From NCBI RefSeq assembly GCF_003573695.1, contig NC_039361.1:91964149-92028148 (forward strand): a stretch of 64,000 bases of DNA, written 5' to 3'. This document shows positions 34,394 to 46,760 of this stretch, one piece after another. A program made the position numbers and the translations under genes. The notes under the pieces are model-generated. The model had not been told where the DNA came from and did not search any database. It saw nothing but the letters and a program-made list of their open reading frames with translations. Within the stretch, counting starts at the first letter, position 1. The number at the start of each line of letters is the position of its first letter. The DNA is from Papaver somniferum (lineage: Eukaryota; Streptophyta; Magnoliopsida; Ranunculales; Papaveraceae).

Positions 34394-36019
34394 TGATAGA
34401 CGCATTTATGTGTCTATTTTAATCTCAATTGTATATATAGTTAGTGCTCGATTTTGTATTTATTTTGGCATTTTATGTCTTTGTAGGTGTTTTTGGAAAA
34501 ATAAGAATTTGTCTCGAAAAGTGGTATTTGCGCTCGTGGGAAAAAACTACTAAAGGCATCCCTCATTTGGATAAGGGGCACCTCAGTTACTAAGGGGCAT
34601 CCACTTGCTATTTACACCCCAGGGCATCCAGTGGATAAAGGCTCCTAAACTTTGGATTCAGGGCAGTCCTTCAATCATTCAAACGAGTTTTGGCGGGAAA
34701 TTGTTTTCTTCTCCTGCGTGTTTTACTGGCAGAGTTGGGCGTTTCTGGCAGATATTCAATCACGAAGCATGTTTGGGTTGGACTATACTTGACTAAACAG
34801 GGCTATTATAAGAGATTTAACGGATCAAACTGGGCGGGATAATCGGTTCTCGGCTAAACAGGGAAGAAACTTATTCACCTGCGTAAAGTTTGGATTGATT
34901 CCGGAAGATATTTTCGCGAGCTTTCTTTTTGGATATGGATCATTATGGGATTGATACGAGTATAAAGGAGCGGTGACGTATTTTGTGAAGTTAAAAAGGA
35001 ATCAAATCCTTGTATTCTCGGGAATTATCTAAAACAGGGGAGGAGTAATACTCGGGGGTTGTTTTTAGTTATTACGTGAACTGAAGAAAGAAAATATCTT
35101 CTGTTCGATTTGTTTCTATCCTAAGAAAAGTGTTGAACAGCTATGATTTAATGAAAGCCGCGTATGGAAGATAAATGTGGAAGAAAAGTCTGAGACTTTC
35201 GTATGAACAAAATAGAGAATCTAATCGGGTTTGCACGGTGTTGTGGTATATAAAAAACTACTGGGAGTTCCAGAGGGAGTAGTCTAGACTTTGGGGACCG
35301 AGCAGAGGTGTTAGGGTAGCTGCAAGTGGAGTTGCAGGAAAAATACCTTATTCTGCTGCTGCTGCTGAAGAAGGAGAAAACGAAAAACATTGGACCTACA
35401 GAGACGGTCGCAGTTGTACTACACTAGAAAACTATCGTTCTTCTACAATTTTAGAAGCTTGTAACAGTAACGTCTGTAACACCCTTACAGCGTTGCAAAT
35501 CCCCTTGTTACACAATTTCTTCAATAAAACACCTTTTTGAGCTATGGATTATTATTTTGTGCGTGTTTTTGATATGAGGAGCTAAACCCCGTCACTAGGA
35601 CAATGGAGGAAGCCATGTTTCACAATTGAGTGGTAACTATATTTGATTCTTTTGACTTTCTGCATTATGTTTAATCGATTTATGATTTTCATTAATTAGA
35701 TGTGATTTCGTTTGATGGTATATGCTTATACGTAAGATCTTTTGATATACCATGCTTGTGATTTACATCTACCATTTTAGAAATCAACCTTTGGCAAAGA
35801 ATAAGAGTCTACAAAAGAGCTATAATTGTTAAGAATCATTGTATGAACCAATTGAATGTGATTAATGGTGGAATCTTGAGTCCTAGTCTCTCTCGATATT
35901 TGTGACAACCTTTTGTATATATTATCTTTATTTTTAGTGTTTTTCTATTTTTAAATCTGAAATCAGTCTCAACAAGTTCGAGAAACGAACACTTTACTTA
36001 CCACTATAAAATCACAACA
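34394..36019 (+). repeat. Element A left LTR
   Basis: 1626 bp. TATA-like TATATAAA at 35247-35254; AATAAA at 35523. Confidence 0.92.
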
Positions 36020-36024
36020 ATTTT

Positions 36025-36041
36025 TGGCGCCGCCGACGCGG
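36025..36041 (+). other. Element A primer-binding site
   Basis: TGGCGCCGCCGACGCGG starts 5 nt after the left LTR. The TGGCGCCG start is common in Tat/Athila-type elements, where it is usually matched to tRNA-Asp. Confidence 0.75.
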
Positions 36042-36532
36042 ACTTGTGTTTAGATTTGTTTTAGGTTTCTTTTTCTTTTTATTAATTTTTTTCTTTTTTA
36101 CGCGTTTTAGTATTTTTCGATTCTTTTCAGATTTGGAGCGAAGCTACAAGGAAAGAAAAAGCGCTATAACAGGAAAGCATCGCCAGAGAAGGAAACGAAA
36201 GAGGAATCTGAAAGGAGTGAAGAAGAAGATTTTGTATATAGTTATTTTGTTTATGTTTAGAAACTGTAAATAGGATTTTATTTTTGTAATTTTTCTTTTC
36301 CTTTGTGGACATTTTTATTTTTGGACTGGACATTATTATTATTTTGAAACCCTAAGGAAGGGTTAAAAATTAAATATAAACTGTTTGCAGGGAAGGACGA
36401 CAGTTACGATACTATCTCAGCCCCTCGGGTTCGTACACTGACATTGGAGTCGGCGGCCTGAGTCGACTTCAACGGTTCATCGCCAGTCTGGTACGGGAGG
36501 TAAGACTCTATCCACCCACGAATCCCCTGTCA

Positions 36533-38107
36533 GTGGGTTTTATTTTGTGTGACAACTCACACCACTGCAATAGAATGCCGAACTGGTATTACAATAACCA
36601 ATACAACGAATATCCGACTGAGTTTCAAAATGGATGTTACTACTTTGACCATAGTGTGAATAGTGTTTGGGAACATCAGCCTTTTGAAGGTTATGGTCCA
36701 TACCATGGTGAGCCCAATTACTATCCATACGCCCACCGGTCGTACGATTCTTCTCTACTAGAGTCCGAATGTAAGTTAGCTGAGTCGACACAAAAGTTAC
36801 TTGAGTCGACACATAGTTCAGCTGAGATGAATAACTTAGTTATGACTAAAAGCAATGCAACGTGTGAACCTTCTTTCCTAGATAAAATCAGGAAGTCATG
36901 TGAGTCGACTCAGAAAATGTTGTTAGAGGCCCAGGAAAGAACTGCTCAAGATAGTCTTAATTTCCAATATAGTGTTTCCAATAGTACCCTTGAAAATGAG
37001 GATAGTTATTTGCATAATCAGGATGACGAGGATAAAATTGGTTACACTACTTGTTTGGATGAGGTTCAACCATTTTCATGTTCTTATAATGATGATTATG
37101 ATGAGGATAATATTGATGAAGAATTTGAAATATGTAGGCATAGTGATCAGGAATTTTGTTACTCCAATTAAGCTTTACGATGATAATATTATTTCTAGTT
37201 CAAATCCAAATAATTTTAATAATTATTCACCTATTCAAAAGGACGAGGACTTGACTAGAGATACCCCCGTTTTAGACGATGTAGTATTTCCTGTTTACGA
37301 AGTCGATAATGGTTTAGAGGAACGAGTTTATTCTGAAAATACTGTTTTAGAGTCTAGCGATTTAGAAACAATAGACTTAGAAAAAGAAAATGAACTCGTC
37401 GAGATGAGTGAGGATGTACCTGACTTATAAGAATCAATTGACCATTTTCATGAATTAGCCTTGAAATTAGGGAAGTTGTGACTAGTCTTTCTAAAGACAA
37501 TGAAAACTCTAAGTTTGGGGGTGATTATCATTCTCCATGTGATTTAACTCTTAGAAAGGTCCCTCACTTGGGACTTGACAAATGTGCCTCAACCATTTTA
37601 CAAGATTATCTTCATACACGTTTTCCTGAACCTAGTGATGTCCACAAGAAATTTCAGTTATTAGAAACCCATCCTCTAGTTGATGTGGTTTACCTAGGCT
37701 ATGATACCCAGATTGACTTTGTTTTCCCACCAAATATTTTTCTTCCAAATGTGGGAATGTTTGATTTTCAAATATGTCGAATATTAAGTTTTGAGACTAA
37801 ACCTAATTATTTTAGGAGATTAGGGTCGACATACTTGTTTAAGGAAGATCACCACTCTCATTGTGGTCAGCTGTGTAAGTCAAATCTGATTGACTTAGAT
37901 GATCCTCAATTATTCAGGTTATTATTATGTGCTTTTAAGTTTTTATTTGAGTTTTTCCAGACTCTAGAACCTGAACATTTGGATCTAACCTATGAGGAAA
38001 CGCAACCCATGAAAATATTTTATTTGGACCCAGTTATAGATCCTGAACCTGAACCACAACTAGATGTAGTTATCTTAAACAGGAAACTAGACAAGGGTGT
38101 GCTTTAG
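36533..38107 (+). pseudogene. Element A gag-like region
   Basis: Three consecutive open segments. 36533-37171 encodes a Tyr/Asn-rich start (MPNWYYNNQYNEYP) and repeated LAESTQKLLESTH/CESTQKMLLEA heptad-like pieces. About 37175-37430 is an acidic segment in another frame (LYDDNIISSSNPNNFNNYSP). 37478-38107 encodes FPEPSDVHKKFQLLE and a hydrophobic FRLLLCAFKFLFEFFQTLEP tail. The composition recalls N-terminal gag regions of gag-only gypsy derivatives. No zinc knuckle, protease or RT motif follows. After it come the GGGAGGTAACCCA-type motif (about 38260) and a PPT-like TAAGTTTGGGGGTA (about 38391), both common near the 3' ends of such elements. Function as Gag is inferred. Confidence 0.55.
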
Positions 38108-38869
38108 TTGTTCATTTTCTTGGCATGTTGCAGATTCCTTGTATTTGTGATAACTCTATTTGGTTTTGATGACCCACACATATTTCGGCTATTACTTTAT
38201 GATTTTATAAGGTGACTAATCCTTTCTTAGTCTGGCTGAAGACATTAAACTTAGCACTTCTTGGGAGGTAACCCATTCTCATGCAACACGGTAATAGCTT
38301 TCCTTATCTCTTTTGCTTCAAATGGTAACAGTTTCTCCTTGTTCATGCTTTTAATTTGATCTTTAGAACATTGAGGACAATGTTAGATTTAAGTTTGGGG
38401 GTATAGGAGAAACTTTTTAGTTGCATAATTAAACTCCAGAGCCTACAAATTTATGCCTATTAAGGATGGCACTAACCAATCTAAGTGGATGGAAGCATTT
38501 TGGTTGTAGGAGTTGAGGAACCAATCTGACTAGATGGCAACATCTAAAGAGTCTATTCATAAAAGCACAGAGCTCAGGTGTTAGAAATAACATGATAGTT
38601 TCACCATATCTCGTTGAGTCCTTTTCACTTCTGTTTTTATTTTGTTTTGTTTTTAAACTATGTTTCTCTAAGTGATTAGGTGGGGCTCACGATTCAAGTT
38701 GTTACCAATGCTAGGGTGAATTAGAGTGATTGAGATACAAAAAAAAAAATTGAAAAAAAAGAAAAATAAAAAGAAAAAAAAAAGAGAAATTGAGACCAGA
38801 CCATCAGACCAACTAGAATAAATTCAAAAAAGTCGACCACTGGAACCCTTGTATATGCCAGTTGTGTTG

Positions 38870-40427
38870 ACCTATGATAGACGCATTTATGTGTCTAATA
38901 TATCTCAATTGTATATAGTGTTAGTGCTCGATTCTATACTTATTTGGTTATTTTATTTATTTGTAGGTGTTTTTAGAAGAATAAGGTTTTGCCGCAAAAT
39001 TGGCTAAAAATATGGCATTTGGACCTCTGTAGATAGCATACCGGAAGCTCCCCAGAAGTGTACCGGAAGTACCCCAAAAATAGCTCGGAGGAACCACGAA
39101 AAAGTGCGGAAAACATCCCAGAAGAATTTCTAAAGGCACTCCTAAGTTGGATAAGGGGCACCCCAATTCAGGGCATGTGTTAAAGGGACATCATAACTGG
39201 ATTAGGGGGGGTCAGTTTCCTTCTCAAAATTCAAAACAGAAACTGACGGGAAAAATGGCAGCAGCGAAGAACAGTTTTGAAAGTGGAATTTGAGCGAGTT
39301 TTGAGGAGATTCAATGGATGTATTTGGTACGTATGGACTCTAGAAGACATAACAGGACTGTTGCAAGCAATTAGACCCAACCAATTGGGCTGGATAAGCC
39401 GGAAGAAGAGATCAAAGTCCAGGCAGAGAGACGTGTCCTGCTGTTCACTGTCGAAGATTTTGTGGAGATTTTGGGAGACTTTTACGCTGGATAATCATGT
39501 ATTTGGTCCTGTTCAAGTCATAGGAAGAGTTTGGTGGCTATTTTATAGCTAACAGACGCGTACAAAGCAAGAGAAAAGAGATTTCTCTCTCAACTGCACG
39601 TGAAGAAAAAGGGAGATAAACTCGGATTTAATCGAGTTATTTGGACCCTGTTGTGTATATAAAGGCTGTTGAGAAGTGGTAGAGAGTTTTTTATCAAGAG
39701 TTTGGGAAGGTTTGGGACGCATAGGAGCGAAGAAGAAGGATTAACAGCAATTCCCACCTGCTGCTGCTGCTGCCATTAGAGGACCTTGAAGAACACGAAG
39801 AACAGACTGCACAGAGCAGTCTTATTTTCCGCAGCGTCAACAGCAGCAGCGGAGTGTCGTTTCTTTACTGCAGTTCCCTGGTATCGTTTATTTTTGGACG
39901 TATTCTGTGAGTCTTAGAATCACTGTTTTATAACTTTTGACTCTTTTAATCATATTTTGAGCATCAAATATATATTTTTAGAACATGATTATTATGAATA
40001 GCTAAACCCCATTACTGGGATGATGGAGGAAACCATTCTTTATGCATGAGTAATTCTATTTAATTCTTTTATGACTATTTGCACTATTATGAGTTGATTT
40101 ATGATTTTTATTGATTATTTGTGATTTTATCTGATGATGTATGCTTAGTCTAGGAACTCTTGATGCATCATGCTTATGATTTACATATAATACTTTATAG
40201 AATCTATTTTTTTTTTGCAAAGAAAAGAGTCGATATTTGTTATCATTAAAAGTTATAATTGTCTAGAATTAATAGTTGATTCGCATGAGTATAAGAATTG
40301 TTGGAATCCTGAGTCCCAGTATCTCTTGATCCTGTGACAAATTTTGTATATATTTTTGTTTTAAAAATCTTTTCAAGTCCGAGCAACGAATCCTTATTTA
40401 CCGCAATCGAATTACTCCAACGACCTA
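38870..40427 (+). mobile_element. Solo LTR of an element-A relative inside element A
   Basis: Body 38875-40422 (1548 bp), TSD ACCTA at 38870-38874 and 40423-40427. It begins TGATAGACGCATTTATGTGT like A's own LTR but is clearly diverged, and its last base is G (AACG) instead of the usual CA. TATA-like TATATAAAGG at about 39655. A CACTGG...CTTGTATATGCCAGT block is found on both sides just outside. Confidence 0.82.
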
Positions 40428-41007
40428 GAGTTAGGATTATCAATCACTGGTTCCCTTGTATATGCCAGTGTGTTGATATTAGTCAGACTAGTATCTCAGT
40501 CTATTAGGATAGGTTCATTTTAGCGGAGGCCTTCAGACAGATATGAGAAACACCGTTCACCTAGTAAACATCAAAACCATCTATGTTTTTCTATATCCAT
40601 CTTCTTGATCTATCCATGTGATTAGTTTTGATTCCGGATATTGATGTCCATAGTGCGACTATCGGAGTAGAGCTCTGTCACTTATATATGAATTTTAGTA
40701 TGCTTGAGTACGAACTCGTGTACAACAATTGGAATTTCGCATCAGGGTACTTCCTCTTGTAATCAATAAGTATGTCAACCAAGTCTTTAGTTCCTTCCAA
40801 GGTTCTGTGTAGATAGCTAGGGTTTGGAGAGTAAAGGTTTTGTGGGTATATCTCTGGTATGCCCTCCGGAGACAACACTCCGCCAACTAGGGACACTTAG
40901 GGGTTTAAAGGCTTATTGCATATGCTAAATGCAATCGACGATACCTGCGACAGTGAGTTAGGATTTTATTTTGTAAATTTGATTTACTCGAGGACTAGCA
41001 AATAATA

Positions 41008-41021
41008 AGTTTGGGGGTATT
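41008..41021 (+). other. Element A polypurine tract
   Basis: AGTTTGGGGGTATT directly precedes the right LTR; the same G-run form occurs near 38391. Confidence 0.6.
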
Positions 41022-42663
41022 TGATAGACGCATTTATGTGTCTATTTTGATCCCAATTGTATATATTGTTAGTGCTCGATTTTGTATTTATTTTGGCATT
41101 TTATGTCTTTGTAGGTGTTTTTGGAAAAATAACCTTTTACAGAGAATTTGTCTCGAAAAGTGGTATTTGCGCTCGTGGGAAAAAAACTACTAAAAGCATC
41201 CCTCATTTGGATAAGGGACACCTCAGTTACTAAGGGGAATCCACTTGTTATTTACACCCCAGGGCATCCAGTGGATAAAGGCTCCTAAACTTTGGATTCA
41301 GGGCAGTCCTTCTTCAATCATTCAAACGAGTTTTGGGGGGAAATTGTTTTCTTCTCCTGTGTGTTTTACTGGCAGAGTTGGGCGTTTCTGGCAGAGATTC
41401 AATCACGAAGCATGTTTGGGTTGGACTATACTTGACTAAACAAGGCTGTTATAAGAGATTTAACGGATCAAACTGGGCTGGATAATCGGTTCTCGGCTAA
41501 ACGGGGAAGAAACTTATTCACCTGCGTAAAGTTTGGATTGATTCCGGAAGAGATTTTCGCAAGCTTTCTTTTTGGATATGGGTCGTTATGGGCTTGATAC
41601 GAGTATAAAGGAGCGGTGACGTATTTTGTGAAGTTAAAAAGGAATCAAATCCTTGTATTCTCGGGAATTATCTAAAACAGGGGAGGAGTAATACTCGGGG
41701 GTTGTTTTTAGTTATTACGTGAACTGAAGAAAGAAAATATCTTCTGTTCGATTTGTTTCTATCCTAAGAAAATTTTTGAATAGCTATGATTTAATGAAAG
41801 TCGCGTATGGAAGATATATGTGGATAAAAAGTCCCAGACTTTCTTATGAACAAAATAGAGAATTTAATCGGGTTTGCACGGTGTTGTGGTATATATAAAC
41901 ACTACTGGGAGTTCCAGGGGGAGTAGTCTAGACTTTGGGGACCGAGCATAGGTGTTAGGGTAGCTGCAAGTGGAGTTGCAGGAAAAATACCTTATTCTGC
42001 TGCTGCTGCTGAAGAAGGAGAAAACGAAGAACATTGGACCTACAGAGACGTTCGCAGTTGTGCTACACTAGAAAACTATCGTTCTTCTACAATCTTAGAA
42101 GCTTGTAACAGTAACGTATGTAACACCCTTACAGCGTTGCAAATCCCCCTGTTACACAATTTCTTCAATAAAACACCTTTTTGAGCTATGGATTATTATT
42201 TTGTGCGTGTTTTTGATATGAGGAGCTAAACCCCATCACTAGGACAATGGAGGAAGCCATGTTTCACAATTGAGTGGTAACTATATTTGATTCTTTTGAC
42301 TTTTTGCATTATGTTTAATCGATTTATGATTTTCATTAATTAGTTGTGATTTCGTTTGATGGTATATGCTTAGACGTAAGATCTTTTGATATACCATGCT
42401 TGTGATTTACATCTACCATTTTAGAAATCAACCTTTGGCAAAGAATAAGAGTCTACAAAAGAGCTATAATTGTTAAGAATCATTATATGAACCAATTGAA
42501 TGTGATTAATGGTGGAATCTTGAGTCCTAGTCTCTCTCGATATTTGTGACAACCTTTTGTATATATTATCTTTATTTTTAGTGTTTTTCTATTTTTAAAT
42601 CTGAAATCAGTCTCAACAAGTCCGAGAAACGAACACTTTACTTACCACTATAAAATCACAACA
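41022..42663 (+). repeat. Element A right LTR
   Basis: 1642 bp, ending ATCACAACA before the ATGCC TSD. A second copy of this LTR lies at 56718-58358 as part of the large duplication. Confidence 0.92.
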
Positions 42664-42668
42664 ATGCC

Positions 42669-42734
42669 CTTAACCGTGTATCCTCCACGTGTATCTCCTT
42701 GGACACGTGGTGAGTGATGAATTGTGTGTATACA
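42669..42734 (-). repeat. Element T 5' LTR, remainder after element A
   Basis: Matches 9700-9765 (CGTGTATCCTCCACGTGTAT...). Ends TATACA, followed by TSD CTACT at 42735-42739. Confidence 0.88.
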
Positions 42735-42739
42735 CTACT

Positions 42740-43063
42740 TATGGGGTCTTGTTTATGAGCACCCCATTTTCTTTCAGTGGTGGATGCATATTTTATCTTA
42801 AAGATAGTTATCAATGTTTCCTCTTTTATGAACTCCCTTACTCAATTTGATCAATTGTTATATCAACGTCCTTTTTCTTGATGATGATAATCAATATAGA
42901 GAAATCTTGTTTTTATTTATATGCCAAGTCTTTATAAACAACTTAAGTTTGTTGGTATAAATCTTTATGGTCACATGGAGCCACTAGGCCTACCACCACC
43001 TGTTTCTTAGACTGAATATTGTGTTTTGCTCCATTTTCGGATCAAACATTAAAAGGGAACACA
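42740..43063. other. Pre-insertion host DNA between elements T and C
   Basis: No gene recognised. This 324-bp stretch separates T's right TSD from C's left TSD. It is repeated with about one difference at 58435-58758. Confidence 0.7.
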
Positions 43064-43068
43064 ACTAA

Positions 43069-43798
43069 TGAGTTAAGGTTGGGTCTTGATAAAACATAAC
43101 CGTAACCAGCTTATAAAGTATTATGGTTTGTTTCCAAAAACCAAAAAACCAACCGTAATGGTTGGTTTTTCTCAAATTTTCTTTCTCTGACTACAAATCA
43201 AAAGCACTAATCTATACACCAAAAAATACCTTGACACGTGGAGTGAGATCGTGAGCTGAAGCAGAATGCAACTATACAGCTGTGTGCACCACATCATTCC
43301 AACACAACTTCAATCATAAGCTAAGGATAGAAGCGTAATCTGTCAGAGGATATTTTTCCCATAAATAAGGAGCAACTAGGTTTGGGCATAGGAGGCTTTC
43401 TTTTCCCTTCTTCCCACCGACACTTTTGAGGAACCCTTTCCTCTCTCTTCTCTCTACAACTCCCTTAACATCAGGTGTTCATGAATGAAGATACAGAGAT
43501 ATGAAGATATCTCTTCCATATTTTCATGAATGAATTACCAATCTTACCGCATGTAACATACGAGATAAATAATAAACAGTTCCTTTACCCCGTGGATGTA
43601 GGCTTTGCCGAACCACGTTATACCTTGTGTTCAATCTCTTATTTACATTTCTCTGCATCTTAATTTCGTTTTATGATTTCGATCCATATTTGGTGTTTAC
43701 TATTTGTTTTATCATTTCATTATTTGGTTGTGCTATCAATTAATGGAAGTAAGTTTGTTTGTGGACACGACCATACCATCGTAATTTTCTTGTTCACA
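43069..43798 (+). repeat. Element C left LTR
   Basis: TATA-like CCATAAATAAGG near 43360; hairpin AACCAACC...GGTTGGTT near 43150; GTGGATGTAGG...GAACCACGT motif at about 43592-43620. About 14 differences from the right LTR by eye (near 2%). Confidence 0.9.
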
Positions 43799-43800
43799 AT

Positions 43801-43818
43801 CTGGTGCTAGAAACAGGG
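43801..43818 (+). other. Element C primer-binding site
   Basis: CTGGTGCTAGAAACAGGG starts 2 nt after the LTR; close to element T's PBS. Confidence 0.7.
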
Positions 43819-46760
43819 ACTGGATAAAGAATTTATTCTACCTGTCTTAGATCTACTATCTTTTAAAGCTCTATACTAACTTTTTGAAATTAGTTTTCAT
43901 TTTCTCTACTTCTTCGGCTGAAATTTTCTTTTAATCATTGCTTTCAAAAGGAAAGTGCTTGGGTGCTACCCAAAATTTGCATACCTGTAGTTCATCTATA
44001 TTTAACTACGTGTGGTATTGAATGTGTCAATTGATCGAATAAATTAAAAATGTTCCTCAACTGCTAGTTTTGGTTTTGGTAAAAACAGAAGATTAAGCTT
44101 TGAACTAATTTTTTAAACTAGCCTACCATGTGTTTGATAAATTCAGTGAGTATGTACTTGGTTTTTGTCTTCCATTTTACTTTACCGATGCAATCAAAAC
44201 TGAGATTTTTTTTGGCAAGCTCTCCCGTTTCTGCTGGCATTGTTATTTCTGTTGCATCGTTATTTAGAAAATGGGTGGAATTAAATAAAGTTTTAAATAA
44301 AGAATTGTATTATTTGTAAATGTCAGCATGTCAGATGTCTTTATTTTTTTTCTACTTTATCTTTTCAGATGTCAATATATTAGTCAAACTACTTTATCTT
44401 TTCTACTTTATGTCTTTATATTTTCTACTTTATGTCTTTATAGTTTGTACCTTGTACCAGCATCTCAATGAAGGAGCTAAGGAGATAATGCTTCGATCCA
44501 AAGCTTCGATAATAGCTCCGATCCTCGTGCTTATGAAGATTAGCCTTGTGACGTTGGACTAGTCCTGCTGACCGACCATACCAAGAGGAAAGAATGAAAA
44601 TCCGGCTGATACGAGATCATGTTAGGCACCACTGATTCGAGGAAGTCGAGCCCAAAAGAAGTTACAGTTCAACTTAGGGAGACTAACTTATAAAGTAACA
44701 ACATCCGCACACCAAAGCCAGACGCTGATGAAAATGAACCAAAGTCCGAAGGCTGGAGTGCGATGACCATGAATAGCCAAAATTTTGCTTCGAATATCTC
44801 TGAAGACGATGTTCAAATCCCATGCCAAGAACCCAGAGAAGTTCATATCCAAAACGATGATAACACCGACTTTCCCAACTAATGATAGCTCCAATTCAGT
44901 CCAGGGTTGCTGCAAAGCCGACGACGATGAAGGGAATGTACACCGACGTTGCAATTCAGACCAGTCAACGATGCTGCAAAGGGAGGAGTAAAAAATCCAC
45001 TACCTCTCAAGAGAGAAATAAGTGGTAGATCTTTTTACTACCTTCGTTCTATCGACGATTATTATATTAATTGTCTACTGAAAGCAATAGAGCACACTAT
45101 GAAAAGCTGCTACATACCACCGATGTTGCTGCCATGATGCGGTTAGTTGCACTCATTTGGAGGAGGGGAACAACAGTTGCACTTTAAAGCTCACTCGAAG
45201 TACAAAACCAACAACGATGCTTTGACCCGACAGTGAGAGCCCTAGTCAGTCCGATGATGTCACTCCACTCCAACGATGTACAATTCTGCTAAGATTCGGC
45301 TACGAAGATCTCCGAAGACGATGAACCAAAGTCTTCCCATGACGAACCAAAATCTTGCTAGGATGATGATCCCCGAAGATGATACAGCTCCGTTGCCAGC
45401 AGTGGCGGAACTACATACAGACTTGGGCTGGTTTAAGCCAGCCCAAAGTCGAGAAAAAACCTAATTTTTACCATGGTTTTAAGTTTGGCCAAAAAAAATC
45501 ATTCTTAAACCATAGGCTTAAGCCACCCCAGCAATGCAATTAAGTTTTCAAGCCACCCCAACCTTGATTTTCCAGCTCCGCCAGTGGTTGACAGCTAGAA
45601 GAAATAAAAAGCTAGAAGTTGTCCAGCAACGATGAAATCGAAGACTGACGGGAATGATGCATAGTCTTGCAACGATGAAACAAAGCCGAAGATGAAGATA
45701 AAGAAGTAAAGCTGGACGATGCTTCAAAGTTCGATGCAGAGGAACCCAAGTTTAACGACGATGATGTGTAGTCTTGTGACGATGATGCACAGTCCATCTG
45801 ATGATGAGATCTTCGATCTGATGACAACGAGAACAGCATCGGTCCTCCATATTTAAGTACCAGAGCAGCCCAACTCTGAGATTGCTCCAGTCCTTCATTC
45901 CGAAGTTATAGACCAGCCCAATTCCGGTGACTGCTCCAATTCTCCAGTTCAAGCGAAGATGACTACCCCGCAGCATAAACCAGTTCAACAAGGGGCAGTA
46001 CTTGTTTTTAACAATAAAGAGTGGTGATACTTCAATCTTATTATACTAAGAGTGGTTCTTCTTTATATACTTCTTATTTCTCATACTTCATGCCCAACGA
46101 TGACGATGATAGCTCTGCTCCTCATACCAATGATGAGAAGTACTGCAACGATGATATAAATTCCGATGTCGGAGATCAAAGTAAAAGCACAAAGACGATG
46201 GTCCGTTCTTGATGATGAAGAAGACGATGAGCCTAAGTCTTCCCACGACGGTCATGACCCAAAGATAGATGACGATGCTTAGTACGATGTCGTCGAATAA
46301 AGCAACTAGTTGATCTTAGTGCCCAACGGCGATGATCCAACGACGATGACATCAAATCTGAGGACGGTGATACAAGTAATCCGAAGAACATTCCAGCCAA
46401 CGTACAGTTCCAACCCTCATTCTAATTTGGTGATGACGAAGATAAAGCTTCAGCCCTCCGCTCTGATGACGGAAGCCCAGTTTTGGTCCGAAGATACAGT
46501 CCCAGTCTGACAACGCAGTCTTGTTCCGAAGATGCCCACTCGATGCGAAGTCCAACGATGACGAAGGTGCAAAACCCTGCAACGATGGTAGAAAGACGGA
46601 CGGCGACTGCAAAGACTGGCTCCGATGATGCATAGTCTTGCAACGACGATACAAAATCCGAAGACGACGAAGGCTACTGTAAAGCCCGACGACGAAGAGT
46701 CAAGATCCATCCCAATGATACGTCTGACGTAGATCAGCCCAATTCGATGATAACTCCCCC
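43819..46760 (+). other. Element C interior, left part, degenerate
   Basis: No domain recognised. From about 44460 the sequence is dominated by recurring ACGATG, GATGATG and CGAAGACGATG words. Open frames in it are short and appear to come from this repetitiveness. A hAT-type element sits at 45400-45586. Confidence 0.5.
45392..45594. mobile_element. Small hAT-type non-autonomous element, 187 bp
   Basis: Body 45400-45586 begins CAGTGGCGGAACT and ends AGCTCCGCCAGTG, giving imperfect inverted termini of about 12 bp of the hAT CAGTGGCGGA type. The 8-bp flanks GTTGCCAG (45392-45399) and GTTGACAG (45587-45594) differ at one base, the TSD length of hAT elements. Confidence 0.75.

Larger units (their letters stand above)
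34394..42663 (+). mobile_element. Element A: gag-only LTR retrotransposon inside element T's 5' LTR
   Basis: LTRs are 34394-36019 and 41022-42663. The ends are TGATAGACGC...ATCACAACA, and the TSD ATGCC sits at 34389-34393 and 42664-42668. The insertion site matches the uninterrupted LTR at 9690-9705. It reads plus (PBS left, PPT right). Only a gag-like hydrophilic region is present, with no pol, so it depended on another element. A related solo LTR (38875-40422) lies in the interior. The LTR pair differs by a 13-bp indel and scattered changes. Confidence 0.92.
8876..42734 (-). mobile_element. Element T: Tat-type Ty3/gypsy LTR retrotransposon with two nested insertions
   Basis: Boundaries come from LTR comparison plus the 5-bp TSD CTACT (8871-8875 and 42735-42739). 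The element reads on the minus strand: 5' LTR at the right (33484-34393 continued at 42669-42734), PBS, leader, gag, protease, RT, RNase H, second RNase H, integrase, a long 3' region with an antisense gene, PPT, 3' LTR (8876-9765). Two RNase H domains and a long post-integrase region are hallmarks of the Tat lineage. Element B (10674-21971) splits the antisense gene, and element A (34394-42663) splits the 5' LTR. Without these, T is about 14.3 kb. Every coding region carries frameshifts or stops, so T is inactive. Confidence 0.9.

Noticed and set aside
44785..46510. Small Asp/Met/Thr-rich frames in element C interior
   Set aside because: They arise from GATGATG/ACGATG-type repetitive sequence; no domain, no consistent frame.
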